Shown in pieces: positions 51,024 through 59,262 of a stretch of DNA of 64,000 nt. Each line of letters starts with the position of its first letter. The first letter of the stretch is position 1. The translations under genes and the position numbers were made by a program. The stretch is taken from positions 39,642 through 103,641 of the forward strand of contig NZ_CAKKMV010000019.1 in NCBI RefSeq assembly GCF_918697865.1, read 5' to 3'. The notes under the pieces were generated by a model. The model made no database searches. It saw only the letters and a program-made list of their open reading frames with translations, and was not told the origin of the DNA. The DNA is from Massilia sp. Bi118 (GTDB lineage: Bacteria; Pseudomonadota; Gammaproteobacteria; Burkholderiales; Burkholderiaceae_D).

Positions 51024-51701
51024 TCAGCCGGCGCGGGCTGGCTCGTTGACGTAGATTTCGACGCGGCGGTTGCGGGCGCGGCCGGCCGGATCGTCGTTCG
51101 AGGCGACCGGCTCGCGCGCCGCGCGGCCTTCGACGGTGATGCGGTTCGGATCGATGCCGCGCGCCGCCAGGTAGTCGCGCGCGTGGGCGGCGCGGTCCAG
51201 CGACAGCGGCTGGTTGATGCCGTCGCCGCCGGTGCTGTCGGTGTGGCCGATGATGGTCACGTAGGTGGCCGGGTTCTCGTTCAGGGTGGTTGCGAAGCGG
51301 TCGAGGATGGGCCGGAAATTCGGCTTGATGTCGGCGCGGTTGGTGTCGAACGAGATGTCGCTCGGGATCTCGAGCTTGAGGCGGTTGTCGGCGGTCTGCG
51401 AGACCTGCACGCCGGTGCCGCGGGTGGCCTGCTCCATCGCCTGGCGCTGCTGCTCCATATGCTTGGACCAGATGTTGCCGGCCACCGCGCCGGCCAGGCC
51501 GCCCAGTACGGCGCCGCGGGTGGCGCGGCCGCTGCCGCCGCCGCCCGTGCTGGCGCCGATGATGGCGCCCAGCCCGGCGCCGACACCGGCGCCGGTGGCG
51601 GTGCCGCGCTGGGTCGCATTCATGTCCGCGCAGCCGCCGGCGGCCACCGCGAGTGCGGTCGCGCACAGGGTGGAGCGGATGAAGGTCGTGTGTTTACGCA
51701 T
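51024..51701 (-). CDS. OmpA-family lipoprotein with glycine-zipper segment
   Basis: 225 aa from ATG 51701. A lipoprotein signal (STLCATALAVAAGGC) is followed by a glycine-zipper stretch (GAGVGAGLGAIIGASTGGGG; GAVLGGLAGAVAG). The C-terminal OmpA peptidoglycan-binding domain has FDTNRADIKPNF, IIGHTDSTGG and a NRRVEIYV end. It anchors the outer membrane to peptidoglycan. A large terminator hairpin (51714-51773) stands directly before its ribosome-binding site, so expression may depend on read-through. No TGTRCG dyad was found for it. Confidence 0.9.
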   Translation of the reverse strand: MRKHTTFIRSTLCATALAVAAGGCADMNATQRGTATGAGVGAGLGAIIGASTGGGGSGRATRGAVLGGLAGAVAGNIWSKHMEQQRQAMEQATRGTGVQVSQTADNRLKLEIPSDISFDTNRADIKPNFRPILDRFATTLNENPATYVTIIGHTDSTGGDGINQPLSLDRAAHARDYLAARGIDPNRITVEGRAAREPVASNDDPAGRARNRRVEIYVNEPARAG

Positions 51702-51713
51702 GATGTCCTCCTT

Positions 51714-51773
51714 CAAAAAAAATATCCGTTTCGTAGTCGCACCCGCTGATTGGGGCACGACCGCGAAACGGAT
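51714..51773 (-). terminator. Terminator/attenuator between the small membrane gene and OmpA
   Basis: On the minus strand ATCCGTTTCG (51764-51773) pairs with CGAAACGGAT (51724-51733), with a partly paired inner loop, then ATTTTTTTT. It lies in the leader of the OmpA gene. Confidence 0.8.
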
Positions 51774-51805
51774 CGGACAGTGTTGCTGATAAGGCGCGGC
51801 GGGCC

Positions 51806-51952
51806 TTATATGCCGCGTCCACTGATCAGGCGAACCAGGATCATGATGACGGCAACGACCAGCAGGATGTGGATGAAGCCGCCGACGGTATAGGAAGTTA
51901 CCAGGCCCAGCAGCCAAAGAATGATGAGTACGACAGCGATAGTGTAGAGCAT
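51806..51952 (-). CDS. Lmo0937-type tiny membrane protein, 48 aa
   Basis: A 48-aa protein: MLYTIAVVLIILWLLGLVTS, then a glycine turn and a second hydrophobic helix (ILLVVAVIMILVRLISG). It matches the Lmo0937/DUF5670 family of small stress-linked membrane proteins. GAGGA precedes the ATG at 51952. A stress-regulon dyad lies at 52028-52043, with the -10-like GATACT at 52001-52006. It was identified by reading the minus strand directly. Confidence 0.85.
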   Translation of the reverse strand: MLYTIAVVLIILWLLGLVTSYTVGGFIHILLVVAVIMILVRLISGRGI

Positions 51953-52027
51953 GATAGTGTCCTCTTCTGTTTGAACCGGCGATGTCTGTGCCGTGAATTC
52001 AGTATCTCGGGATCCGTGGCTGTGCTC

Positions 52028-52043
52028 CGTACGTTGACGTACA
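52028..52043 (-). promoter_or_regulatory. Stress-regulon dyad, site A
   Basis: CGTACG-TTGA-CGTACA on the plus strand. The -10-like GATACT (minus, 52001-52006) is centred 32 bp away, in front of the Lmo0937-type gene. Confidence 0.7.
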
Positions 52044-52274
52044 TTAGGCCGCGGATTTTTGTTCTTTTCGCAATCCCGGGACCCAGCCCATGAAGCCCGT
52101 CAAACCGATGAAACCGATGAGGCAGGTCAGCAGGCCGCCGCTGATCAGGAAGAACACGTCGTGGGCGGCGATGTCCGCGCTGCCGGGCTGGGGCGCTGGC
52201 CCGGCGCTGACCAGGCCGAAGGCGGTGAGAAGCAGACCCCAGAGAATGATACCCATCCATGCGATGCTGTTCAT
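52044..52274 (-). CDS. Small two-helix membrane protein, 76 aa
   Basis: 76 aa from ATG 52274 (MNSIAWMGIILWGLLLTAFG). Two hydrophobic segments surround a short Pro/Gly linker (AGPAPQPGSADIAAHD), and the second (LLTCLIGFIGLTGFMGWVPG) ends in a basic tail. No known family is recognised with certainty; DUF-type membrane proteins of this size occur in stress operons. GGGAG lies in front. Dyad site B (52331-52346) with -10-like AAGAAT is correctly placed. Confidence 0.75.
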   Translation of the reverse strand: MNSIAWMGIILWGLLLTAFGLVSAGPAPQPGSADIAAHDVFFLISGGLLTCLIGFIGLTGFMGWVPGLRKEQKSAA

Positions 52275-52330
52275 TTGGACTCCCTTTCGTGTGGTTTTCT
52301 CTGATTCTTGACCGCCCAAGGGCCGCGTTC

Positions 52331-52346
52331 CGTGCGCTGGCGCACA
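52331..52346 (-). promoter_or_regulatory. Stress-regulon dyad, site B
   Basis: CGTGCG-CTGG-CGCACA. The -10-like AAGAAT (minus, 52304-52309) is centred exactly 32 bp away. Confidence 0.75.
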
Positions 52347-52355
52347 TTGCGAAAA

Positions 52356-52385
52356 AGAAAATAAAAACGGGGCCACAGCCCCGTT
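52356..52385 (-). terminator. Terminator of the glycine-zipper gene
   Basis: On the minus strand AACGGGGC (52378-52385) pairs with GCCCCGTT (52366-52373), then TTTATTTTC. A second hairpin (CCCGGCC/GGCCGGG, 52393-52412) precedes it. Confidence 0.85.
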
Positions 52386-52428
52386 CGAAACGACCCGGCC
52401 TGCATGGCCGGGTATGCGCATGACATGT

Positions 52429-53286
52429 TCAGGCGGCGCGCAGCGCGCCCTTGACGATGCGCACGCGGTCGCCGGTGCGCCATGCCGGCGCGCTCTGCTG
52501 GTGGAAGGTGCGCAGGGTGCCGTCGTCCAGGCGGACCCGGATCTCGTAGCTGTGGCTGGCCTTCATATTGCCTTCGACCTGGTTGCCCATCACGGCGCCG
52601 CCGACCGCGCCGGCCACCGTCGCCAGCTGGCGTCCATGGCCGCTGCCGACCTGGTTGCCCAGCAGGCCGCCGAGGATGGCGCCGCCGGCCGCACCGACGC
52701 CGCTGCCTTGCGCGCGGGTCGTGATCTGGCGGATCGATTCGACGTTGCCGCAGTTGCCGCACCAGTTGCTCGAGGACTCGGCCTGCGCCACGCGGGTCGT
52801 GGTCCTGGCCTTCGGATGGCTTTCGCGCACCGGGGCCGGTTCGTCGTAGCCGGCCGCGGTCGAGCCGGCGGCGCTGCTGCCGTAGGCCGTCGTGCCGCCC
52901 TGGGCGACGTAGCCCGGCGGATAGGTGCTGGCGGTGGTCGGCGCGATCGTCGCCGGCGGCATGGCCGGCAGCGGTGCCGTCGAGGAAGGCGTGGCCGGCA
53001 CATAGCTGCCGACGGCCGGCTGGGCCGGGTAGGCGGGCGGCAGCGCGCCCGGCGCCATGCTGCCCGGCGCAGGGGCGCCCGGCTGCTGCAGGCTGGCGGA
53101 CAGGGCGGCGCGCTCGGCGTCGCTGAGGCCGCCGTTCGCGGTGCGTCCTTTCGAGCTCGGCAGCCAGCCCATGATGGCGGCGGTGCCGACCGCGCAGAAC
53201 AGGATGACGGCAAGCGCCGCCAGGATCAGGAGCGGATGCTGGCCCCTGCGGGTCGGGGATGACGGTGGTGTCGGGTGCGTGTTCAT
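52429..53286 (-). CDS. Membrane-anchored glycine-zipper protein, 285 aa
   Basis: An N-terminal inner-membrane helix (HPLLILAALAVILFCAVG) is followed by a long Pro/Ala/Ser linker. A glycine-zipper 2TM domain comes next (GAAGGAILGGLLGNQVGSG; AGAVGGAVMGNQVEG), then a small beta domain (YEIRVRLDDGTLRTFHQQSA ... VRIVKG). The beta domain is shared with the lipoprotein at 60959-61435, so the two are paralogues with different anchors. It probably spans or stiffens the envelope. Dyad C (53349-53364) controls it. Confidence 0.85.
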   Translation of the reverse strand: MNTHPTPPSSPTRRGQHPLLILAALAVILFCAVGTAAIMGWLPSSKGRTANGGLSDAERAALSASLQQPGAPAPGSMAPGALPPAYPAQPAVGSYVPATPSSTAPLPAMPPATIAPTTASTYPPGYVAQGGTTAYGSSAAGSTAAGYDEPAPVRESHPKARTTTRVAQAESSSNWCGNCGNVESIRQITTRAQGSGVGAAGGAILGGLLGNQVGSGHGRQLATVAGAVGGAVMGNQVEGNMKASHSYEIRVRLDDGTLRTFHQQSAPAWRTGDRVRIVKGALRAA

Positions 53287-53348
53287 GAGGGCGTCCTTTT
53301 CTTCTTCAGTCTGGTGAAGCCATTGTCCCTGTCAACAACACCCGGTTC

Positions 53349-53364
53349 CGTGCGTCACCGTACA
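53349..53364. promoter_or_regulatory. Stress-regulon dyad, site C (also possible autoregulation)
   Basis: CGTGCG-TCAC-CGTACA. The -10-like GACAAT (minus, 53322-53327) is centred 32 bp away. It lies in the divergent gap between the glycine-zipper gene and the Crp/Fnr gene, 100 bp before the latter. Confidence 0.75.
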
Positions 53365-53463
53365 TACTTGCCCTGCCCGCGCCGCTACGCTGACCAAAAG
53401 TTGTTAGCAAATGATACTGCGACGCCAGCCGCAATTTTCCTGGCGTCCTACTGCGAGGGTCCA

Positions 53464-54207
53464 ATGAATTCTCCTGCTGCACCCATGGTCGCCGAGCATA
53501 ACGCCAACCTGCTGCTGGCCGCGCTTCCGCCGGAAGACCTGGCGCGCATGCTGCCGGCGCTCGACCAGGTCCAGGTGGAGCTGGGGGCCGTGCTGTGCGA
53601 ACCGGGCGACCCCATCCGCCACATCTATTTCCCGCACGATTGCCTGGTCTCGATGATGGCCGTGGCGGAAGTGCGCATGACGCTCGAGGTCGGCCTGGTC
53701 GGCCGCGAGGGCATGCTGGGCGCCACCGTCGCCCTCGGCCACGACACCACCCAGGTGCGCGCCGTGGTCCAGCGCGCCGGCAGCGCCAGCCGCATCGACG
53801 CCGATCTCTTCCGCAGCGAATTCGCGCGCAGCCCGGCCCTGCAGCGGGTGCTCTACCGCTACACGGACACGCTGCTGGCCCAGGCCATCCAGATTGCCGT
53901 CTGCAGCCGCTACCACGTGCTGGAAGCGCGCCTGGCGCGTTCTCTGCTGGTCACGCGCGACCGCCTGCAGTCCGACCGCTTCCACCTCACCCACGAATTC
54001 CTGGCCCACGCGCTGGGCGTGCGCCGGGTCGGCGTCACCAAGGCCGCCAGCGCGCTGCAGCAGCAGGGCCTGATCGACTACAGCCGCGGGAATATCGAGA
54101 TCCTCGATCCCGAGGGCCTGGCGCAGGCGGCTTGCACCTGCTACGAGATCGTTCGCGAGGCGGGGGCGGGCGCCGGCGTTTCGGCTGCGGCTCCCCTGTT
54201 CGTGTAG
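53464..54207 (+). CDS. Crp/Fnr-family regulator, candidate master of the stress regulon
   Basis: 247 aa from ATG 53464. The N-terminal cyclic-nucleotide-binding-like fold (LDQVQVELGAVLCEPGDPIR; GLVGREGMLGATVALG) lacks a clear cAMP phosphate-binding RxS motif and the FNR cysteines, so the signal is unknown. A dimer helix (ALQRVLYRYTDTLLAQAIQIA) is followed by the winged helix (LTHEFLAHALGVRRVGVTKAASAL). In the recognition helix the CRP positions Arg180/Glu181/Arg185 read Val/Arg/Val by eye, predicting a different half-site from TGTGA. Eight dyads of CRP-like architecture lie within 9 kb. It is followed by a strong terminator. Confidence 0.88.
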   Translation: MNSPAAPMVAEHNANLLLAALPPEDLARMLPALDQVQVELGAVLCEPGDPIRHIYFPHDCLVSMMAVAEVRMTLEVGLVGREGMLGATVALGHDTTQVRAVVQRAGSASRIDADLFRSEFARSPALQRVLYRYTDTLLAQAIQIAVCSRYHVLEARLARSLLVTRDRLQSDRFHLTHEFLAHALGVRRVGVTKAASALQQQGLIDYSRGNIEILDPEGLAQAACTCYEIVREAGAGAGVSAAAPLFV

Positions 54208-54244
54208 GGCAGGCAGGGGCTCTCCGAGCCCACATGCCAAAAGC

Positions 54245-54270
54245 AAACGCCCCGTCGAAACGGGGCGTTT
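54245..54270. terminator. Bidirectional terminator after the Crp/Fnr gene
   Basis: AAACGCCCCG (54245-54254) pairs perfectly with CGGGGCGTTT (54261-54270), followed by TGC. Confidence 0.9.
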
Positions 54271-54312
54271 TGCTGCAGGGTGGGCACGGCGTGCCCACCC
54301 TGCGTGGACAGC

Positions 54313-54534
54313 TTAGTGCGTCTTGCTGGTCTGGTTGCCGATCACGCCGCCGACGGCTGCGCCGCCCACGGTGCCGATAGCGGAACCGCCGGTCAGGACC
54401 GAGCCTGCCACTGCGCCGACGCCTGCGCCGACAGCGGTGTTACGGTCCTGGTTCGACATGCCTGCGCAGCCGGTCAGGGCCAGGGCAGCGGTAGCCAGCG
54501 AAGCGGTAACGACGATTTGTTTGATGGTTTTCAT
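54313..54534 (-). CDS. Glycine-zipper lipoprotein, 73 aa
   Basis: 73 aa from ATG 54534. A lipoprotein signal (SLATAALALTGC) precedes a glycine zipper (GAGVGAVAGSVLTGGSAIGT; GGAAVGGVIGNQ). It resembles the osmotically inducible OsmB-type lipoproteins. It lies 25 bp after the BON-domain gene in the same operon under dyad F. Confidence 0.85.
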   Translation of the reverse strand: MKTIKQIVVTASLATAALALTGCAGMSNQDRNTAVGAGVGAVAGSVLTGGSAIGTVGGAAVGGVIGNQTSKTH

Positions 54535-54559
54535 GTTGATCTCCTTACGGTGGGTTTCA

Positions 54560-54871
54560 TTACCTGAGGCGCAGGTCATTCCTGACCGATTTCACACCCC
54601 TGACGGTTCTGGCAGCGTCCGCTGCTGCTGCCACGTCGACCGCCGAGCTGACGAACCCGCTCAGCTGGACGACTCCTCTCTCGGTTTCCACATCCAGCTC
54701 GGACACCGAGAGCTTCGGATTCCCGTTGATAGCTGCCTTGACTCCGGTCGTGATGGCGGCGTCGTCGACGGCCTGGCCGGCTGAACTACCGGTTGCGGCA
54801 CATCCCGAGACAGTCGCCAATCCCAGCACCAAGGCGGCCAGCAGCGTCGCGGTACATCCGAATTGCTTCAT
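54560..54871 (-). CDS. BON-domain lipoprotein
   Basis: 103 aa from ATG 54871. The signal and lipobox are LVLGLATVSGC. One BON domain follows (VDDAAITTGVKAAINGNPKL, VQLSGFVSS, VRGVKSVRNDLRL), a phospholipid-binding fold of the OsmY type. It is the first gene of the operon with the glycine-zipper lipoprotein. Dyad F and -10-like TAATCT precede it. It is closely related to the BON protein at 62287-62601. Confidence 0.88.
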   Translation of the reverse strand: MKQFGCTATLLAALVLGLATVSGCAATGSSAGQAVDDAAITTGVKAAINGNPKLSVSELDVETERGVVQLSGFVSSAVDVAAAADAARTVRGVKSVRNDLRLR

Positions 54872-54935
54872 CTTGCGTCCTTGCTTTGTTGCGTGATGCA
54901 GTGATACCAGATTAACAACGCACAAAAGCAAGGTC

Positions 54936-54951
54936 TGTACGACATCTCACA
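54936..54951 (-). promoter_or_regulatory. Stress-regulon dyad, site F
   Basis: TGTACG-ACAT-CTCACA (one mismatch in the right arm). The -10-like TAATCT (minus, 54909-54914) is centred exactly 32 bp away. Confidence 0.7.
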
Positions 54952-54960
54952 CTACCGCAC

Positions 54961-57087
54961 TCAACGCTTTTGCTTGCCCGGCGGCGGCGCCTGCGGCTTG
55001 GCCTTCGCTTCGGCCAGCAGCGCCGCGCAGGGACTGTCCTTGCCCGGACCGGTGTTGATCAGCGGGAGCAGGGCGGCGGCCGGCGCGGCCACCACGGCCA
55101 GTGCGACCGCGGCGCCGCCCTTCATGGCCAGTACTTTCTTGTCGAGCTGCAGGTCCGGATTCTTGAAGGTGCCGCGCACGTAGAAGGGCGTGCGCAGGGT
55201 GAACAGGCGCAGCGCCTTGGTCTCCGGCTTCACGCGCAGGTCCATCTGCTCGTTGCCCAGGTTGACCCAGCCGTTGATGTCGACGATCGCTTCCTCGGTG
55301 TCCAGCACGAAGGTATTGGTCGAGGCCACGCCGTTCTTGACGTCGAGGTCGGAGGCCAGGCAATTCAGTTTGACCTGCTTGTCGCCGAACAGCTTGGTGA
55401 TGATGACGTTGCCGACGTTCAAGCCGGCTTCCTCGAGCAACAGCTTGCTGACCACGCCTTCGCTCACCAGGCCCTTCACTTCGCCGTTCGACTTGGCCAG
55501 CATCTCGCCGACGGAATCGCCGGTGGCGGTCAGCTTGGCCTGGGCGTAGATGTCGCCGGCCGTGGCCTGCTGGATCTTCTGGATCTGCGGGAACAGCTGC
55601 TTGACCTCGATGTGGCGCGCGGTGGCGTCCAGCGTGGCCTTGATCGCATCCTTGCCGGCGCTGCCGCTGCCGTCCAGCGTGATGTTCGAGCTCACGGTGC
55701 CGCCGGCCAGGCCGAAGTCCAGCGGCCGCAGCTTCAGCACGCCATTGTCCATGGTCAGGTGGGTATTCAGCTTGTTGAGCGGCAGCTGGGCCGTCTTGAC
55801 GATGCGGTCGGCGCTGAAGCGCACGTCGGCATCCAGCACCTTCCATTTTTCGGTGTGGAATTTTTCGACCGGCAGCGCCTTGTTATTCGGCTGCACCGCG
55901 GCCACGCCGCGTTCGCGCTTGCTGGCATTGGAATCGGCGCCGATCAGCGGGCCCAGGTCGGCAAAGCGCAGCTGCTTCGAATGGATGGTGCCGGTCAGCT
56001 TGTTGCGCGGCTTTTGGGTGCGGAAAGTCAGGCTGCCGTTGATGTCGGACTCGCCTACCTTGCCCTTGAACTTCTCGTAGGTCCAGCTGCTCTGCTTGCC
56101 GTCCTTGCCGTCGCCCAGCGAGCCGGTCAGGTGGCCTTCGGTCGAGAAGGCTGGGGTCTCGGGCAGCACCACGCCGGTGAAGGCATAGAGGCGCGCCAGG
56201 CTGGGGCCTGCCAGCTTCAGGCGCAGGTCGAGCCCGGCCAGTTTCGCGGGCCGCGTGACCGTGCCCTGGACCGCCAGCGCGTAGGGGCCGGAATGCACGT
56301 CGGCCTGGATCGGGAAGGGCGCATCCATGTTCTCCTTCAGGGTCAGCACGCCCCCTAGCTTGCCGCCGCCTGTCACCGGCGCATCGTTGTAGGTGCCGTG
56401 GACCTTGAAGACTATGCCGTAGGTCGGGTCGTTGGCGATGGTATCGACGTCGGCCGTGATGTCGGCGTCGGTGACCGCATCCTTGATGTGGATGACGCCT
56501 TTCGCCAGCACCAGGCGCTCGAGATCGAGCTCCCACTTCGATTCCTTCTTCTCGTGCTTGTACGCCCAGTTGTAGTGTGTGGCGTCGGTGCGCAGCAGCT
56601 CGAGGCGCGGACCGTCGACGCGCAGCACCGGAATGTTGATCGTGTGGCTGAGCAGCGGAAAGGGATTCAGCGAAAACGAGATTTGGCGCACACTGGCGGT
56701 ATCGCCCTTTTGCATGTTGACCGGATTGCCGACGTGAATGTCGTTCGCGTACAGGTGCGGCCAGGGAATGTGGTCGCGCCAGGTGCGCTGGCCGGGAACG
56801 ATGCTCTCGGAGGGCCGCTCCCATTTGACGGAGAGGTCGCCGGCGATGGCGAAGGGGCGCTCGATGGCCTCGCTGACCTTGGCGTTGAGCCAGGGTTTGA
56901 CGCGGTTCCAGTCGAAGGTCAGGAGGATGATGATGGCGATGACCGGGATGGCGATCAGGATGCCGATGATCCAGAGCACGGCCTTCAAGGCGCGCGACTT
57001 CGGGCGCTTGTCCTTGTGCCTGCCGGATGCGTTGCCGCGGTTCGTCTCGTCCGCCGGCTTGTTCTCCTCATGCTGTTGGGTTGTCAT
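54961..57087 (-). CDS. AsmA-family envelope protein, 708 aa
   Basis: A 708-aa protein with a single N-terminal inner-membrane helix (AVLWIIGILIAIPVIAIIILL) and a long periplasmic part typical of AsmA/YhjG. FDWNRVKPWLNAKVSEAIER opens the AsmA domain. The C-terminal region matches the AsmA_2 signature (VISKLLLEEAGLNVGN-like, DINGWVNLGNEQMDLRV). Such proteins move or organise phospholipids between the two membranes. Dyad D and -10-like TAATCT precede it. Confidence 0.9.
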   Translation of the reverse strand: MTTQQHEENKPADETNRGNASGRHKDKRPKSRALKAVLWIIGILIAIPVIAIIILLTFDWNRVKPWLNAKVSEAIERPFAIAGDLSVKWERPSESIVPGQRTWRDHIPWPHLYANDIHVGNPVNMQKGDTASVRQISFSLNPFPLLSHTINIPVLRVDGPRLELLRTDATHYNWAYKHEKKESKWELDLERLVLAKGVIHIKDAVTDADITADVDTIANDPTYGIVFKVHGTYNDAPVTGGGKLGGVLTLKENMDAPFPIQADVHSGPYALAVQGTVTRPAKLAGLDLRLKLAGPSLARLYAFTGVVLPETPAFSTEGHLTGSLGDGKDGKQSSWTYEKFKGKVGESDINGSLTFRTQKPRNKLTGTIHSKQLRFADLGPLIGADSNASKRERGVAAVQPNNKALPVEKFHTEKWKVLDADVRFSADRIVKTAQLPLNKLNTHLTMDNGVLKLRPLDFGLAGGTVSSNITLDGSGSAGKDAIKATLDATARHIEVKQLFPQIQKIQQATAGDIYAQAKLTATGDSVGEMLAKSNGEVKGLVSEGVVSKLLLEEAGLNVGNVIITKLFGDKQVKLNCLASDLDVKNGVASTNTFVLDTEEAIVDINGWVNLGNEQMDLRVKPETKALRLFTLRTPFYVRGTFKNPDLQLDKKVLAMKGGAAVALAVVAAPAAALLPLINTGPGKDSPCAALLAEAKAKPQAPPPGKQKR

Positions 57088-57146
57088 GGCAATCCTTCTG
57101 GTGGGAGTGTGTTGAGATCAGATTAACGTAAAGGTCTTCCGATCAA

Positions 57147-57162
57147 TGTGCGGTGCCGCACC
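57147..57162 (-). promoter_or_regulatory. Stress-regulon dyad, site D
   Basis: TGTGCG-GTGC-CGCACC. The -10-like TAATCT (minus, 57120-57125) is centred exactly 32 bp away, 60 bp before the AsmA gene. Confidence 0.75.
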
Positions 57163-57196
57163 GTAGCGGGACAGGCCTTGCGTCAACGCCGCCCTA

Positions 57197-57212
57197 TGTG
57201 CGGCAGCGAACC
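57197..57212 (+). promoter_or_regulatory. Stress-regulon dyad, site G
   Basis: TGTGCG-GCAG-CGAACC. A -10 of TATAAC (57234-57239) is centred exactly 32 bp downstream, in front of the six-gene operon starting at 57277. Confidence 0.75.
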
Positions 57213-57276
57213 GATCTCTTCAAGCAAGAGGCTTATAACGTTACCAACACAATCTTTCTTCAATGGGAGAACACAG

Positions 57277-57669
57277 ATGGACATGAAATCGATGAACCTG
57301 CTGGTGCGGGTTGGCGCGGCTGCCGCGGTCTTGAGCCTGGCCGCCTGCGCGAGCCCGGAAAAGACCCCGGCCACGGCTGCCGTCGCGGTATCGCACAACG
57401 CCGTCGATAACGCAGTGTCGGCCGGCGCACCGGAACTGGCGCCCGAAGAGATTTCCGCTGCGCGCAGCAAGATGATGCAGGCCAACCAGGCGCTGGCCGC
57501 CAAGGATTACAAGCGGGCGCGCGAACTCGCGGTGCAGGCCCAGGCCGATGCCAAGCTGGCCCAGGCCAAGGCTGCCTCGGCCAAGGCCACCGCGGCCTCG
57601 AATGCGCTGAACGAAGACCTGCGCGTGCTGCGCCAGGAAGTGGACCGCGCGAATTCCGATCAGCAATAA
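57277..57669 (+). CDS. DUF4398-type lipoprotein
   Basis: 130 aa from ATG 57277 (GGGAG in front). A lipoprotein signal (AAAAVLSLAAC) precedes an Ala-rich helical domain (APEEISAARSKMMQANQALA; KRARELAVQAQADAKLAQAK) of the DUF4398 kind. It is the first gene of the six-gene operon and forms a pair with the following OmpA protein, which has the same domain fused to OmpA. Confidence 0.85.
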   Translation: MDMKSMNLLVRVGAAAAVLSLAACASPEKTPATAAVAVSHNAVDNAVSAGAPELAPEEISAARSKMMQANQALAAKDYKRARELAVQAQADAKLAQAKAASAKATAASNALNEDLRVLRQEVDRANSDQQ

Positions 57670-57703
57670 CTATTTCGGCACACACAAGAAGAAAGGAAGC
57701 ACG

Positions 57704-58648
57704 ATGAAATCGACGTTTCTGAAATCGGCGGTCTTCGCCTGCGCCGTGCTGCTGGGCGCCTGCAGCACCGTCCCGACCACCACCGCCACCCTCGACGAGG
57801 CGCGCGCCGATTACGTTGCCGCCAGCAACAACCCGGCGGTCGCCAGCTATGCGCCGATGGAATTCCGCCAGGCCAGCGAAGCCCTGGACCGCGCCAACCA
57901 GGCCGCCGCCAAGCGCGAGAGCCTGGACACCATCGACCGCCTGGCCTACGTGGCCAAGCAGCGCATCGCCACCGCCCAGGAAATCGCCAAGGCCAAGTCG
58001 GCCGAGGCCGAGATCGCCAATGCCAGCCGCCAGCGCGACCGCGTGCAGCTGGAAGCCCGCACCGCCGAGGCCGAACGCGCCAGGCGTGAAGCCGCCGCCG
58101 CCAACGCCCAGATCGCTGTTGCTCAGCAGCAGGCCCAGAACGCCCAGCAGCAGGCCCAGGACGCCCAGGCCCAGGCCGCCGCGGCCCAGCAGCAGGCTGC
58201 CCAGCTGGCCGAGCGTTCGGCGCGCCTGGAAGCCATCCTGGTCGAGCTGCATGCGCAGAAGACCGAGCGCGGCATGGTGGTCACGATCGGCGACGTCCTG
58301 TTCGCCACTGACCGCGCCGAGCTGAATGCGAACGGTATGGCGACCGTGCGCAAACTGGCCGAGGTCATGATGCAGAACCCCGACCGCACTGTGCTGGTCG
58401 AAGGATTCACCGACAGCACCGGCAGCACGGGCCATAACCAGGACCTGTCGGAGCGCCGTGCGCAATCCGTGGCCCAGGCCCTGACCAGCCTCGGCGTGCC
58501 GCGCGAGCGCGTGGCGATGCGCGGCTACGGCGAGGCTTACCCGGTGGCGTCGAACGACAGCGCCGCCAACCGCCAGCTGAACCGCCGCGTCGAAATCGTG
58601 CTGTCGAACGAGAACGCGCCTATCCCGCCGCGAGCGGCGACGCGTTGA
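57704..58648 (+). CDS. OmpA-family lipoprotein with DUF4398 region
   Basis: 314 aa. The signal and lipobox are FACAVLLGAC. Residues ~25-110 repeat the DUF4398 pattern; ~120-180 is a long Ala/Gln coiled coil (AQQQAQNAQQQAQDAQAQAA). The OmpA C-terminal domain (GDVLFATDRAELNANGMATV; VEGFTDSTGS; NRRVEIVLS) binds peptidoglycan. The coiled coil would span the periplasm, linking the two layers. Confidence 0.9.
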   Translation: MKSTFLKSAVFACAVLLGACSTVPTTTATLDEARADYVAASNNPAVASYAPMEFRQASEALDRANQAAAKRESLDTIDRLAYVAKQRIATAQEIAKAKSAEAEIANASRQRDRVQLEARTAEAERARREAAAANAQIAVAQQQAQNAQQQAQDAQAQAAAAQQQAAQLAERSARLEAILVELHAQKTERGMVVTIGDVLFATDRAELNANGMATVRKLAEVMMQNPDRTVLVEGFTDSTGSTGHNQDLSERRAQSVAQALTSLGVPRERVAMRGYGEAYPVASNDSAANRQLNRRVEIVLSNENAPIPPRAATR

Positions 58649-58687
58649 TTTTGTATTGGCTTTATTGAGAAGAAGGGAAGACAGACC

Positions 58688-59224
58688 ATGAACGAGACGA
58701 CTAGCAACCTGGGACACGGCTTCGACATCGAGGAAATCCGCCGTGCCGCAGCCAACCTCGAGGACGGCGCCGTGACCGAAGGCTACGCCGCCGACCGCGA
58801 GGCGGTGATCGCGATGCTGAATGCCGCCCTCGCCACCGAGCTGCTGTGCGTGCTGCGCTACAAGCGCCACTACTACACCGTCAGCGGCCCGAACACCGGC
58901 CACATCAAGGCCGAGTTCCTCGAGCATGCCCAGCAGGAACAGGACCACGCCGACCGCATCGCCGAGCGCATCGTCCAGCTGAACGGCTCGCCGAACTTCA
59001 ACCCGGCCACGCTGACCCAGCGCAGCCATGCGGAGTACGACGATTCCGAAGACGTGCAGGCGATGATCCGCGCCGACCTGATCGCCGAGCGCGTGGCGAT
59101 CGAGTCCTACCGCCAGATGATCCAGGCGATCGGCGACAAGGACCCGACCACCAGGCACATGCTGACCGAGATCCTTGCCGTCGAAGAAGAACACGCCGAC
59201 GACATGAGCGACCTGCTGGCATAA
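58688..59224 (+). CDS. Ferritin-like/bacterioferritin-family protein
   Basis: 178 aa, a four-helix bundle with diiron ligands: NAALATELLCVLRY (Glu), EHAQQEQDHADRIAERI, LIAERVAIESYRQM and LAVEEEHADDM. It resembles bacterioferritin-like proteins more than Dps. The likely role is iron storage or peroxide protection during stress. Its place inside an envelope-stress operon links iron handling to that response. Confidence 0.88.
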   Translation: MNETTSNLGHGFDIEEIRRAAANLEDGAVTEGYAADREAVIAMLNAALATELLCVLRYKRHYYTVSGPNTGHIKAEFLEHAQQEQDHADRIAERIVQLNGSPNFNPATLTQRSHAEYDDSEDVQAMIRADLIAERVAIESYRQMIQAIGDKDPTTRHMLTEILAVEEEHADDMSDLLA

Positions 59225-59262
59225 CGAATCCCATTCAACCCACCAATAACAAGGAGTACAAC

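Noticed and set aside
57260..59194. 644-aa minus-strand frame over the DUF4398/OmpA/ferritin genes
   Set aside because: Shadow of three well-supported plus-strand genes.
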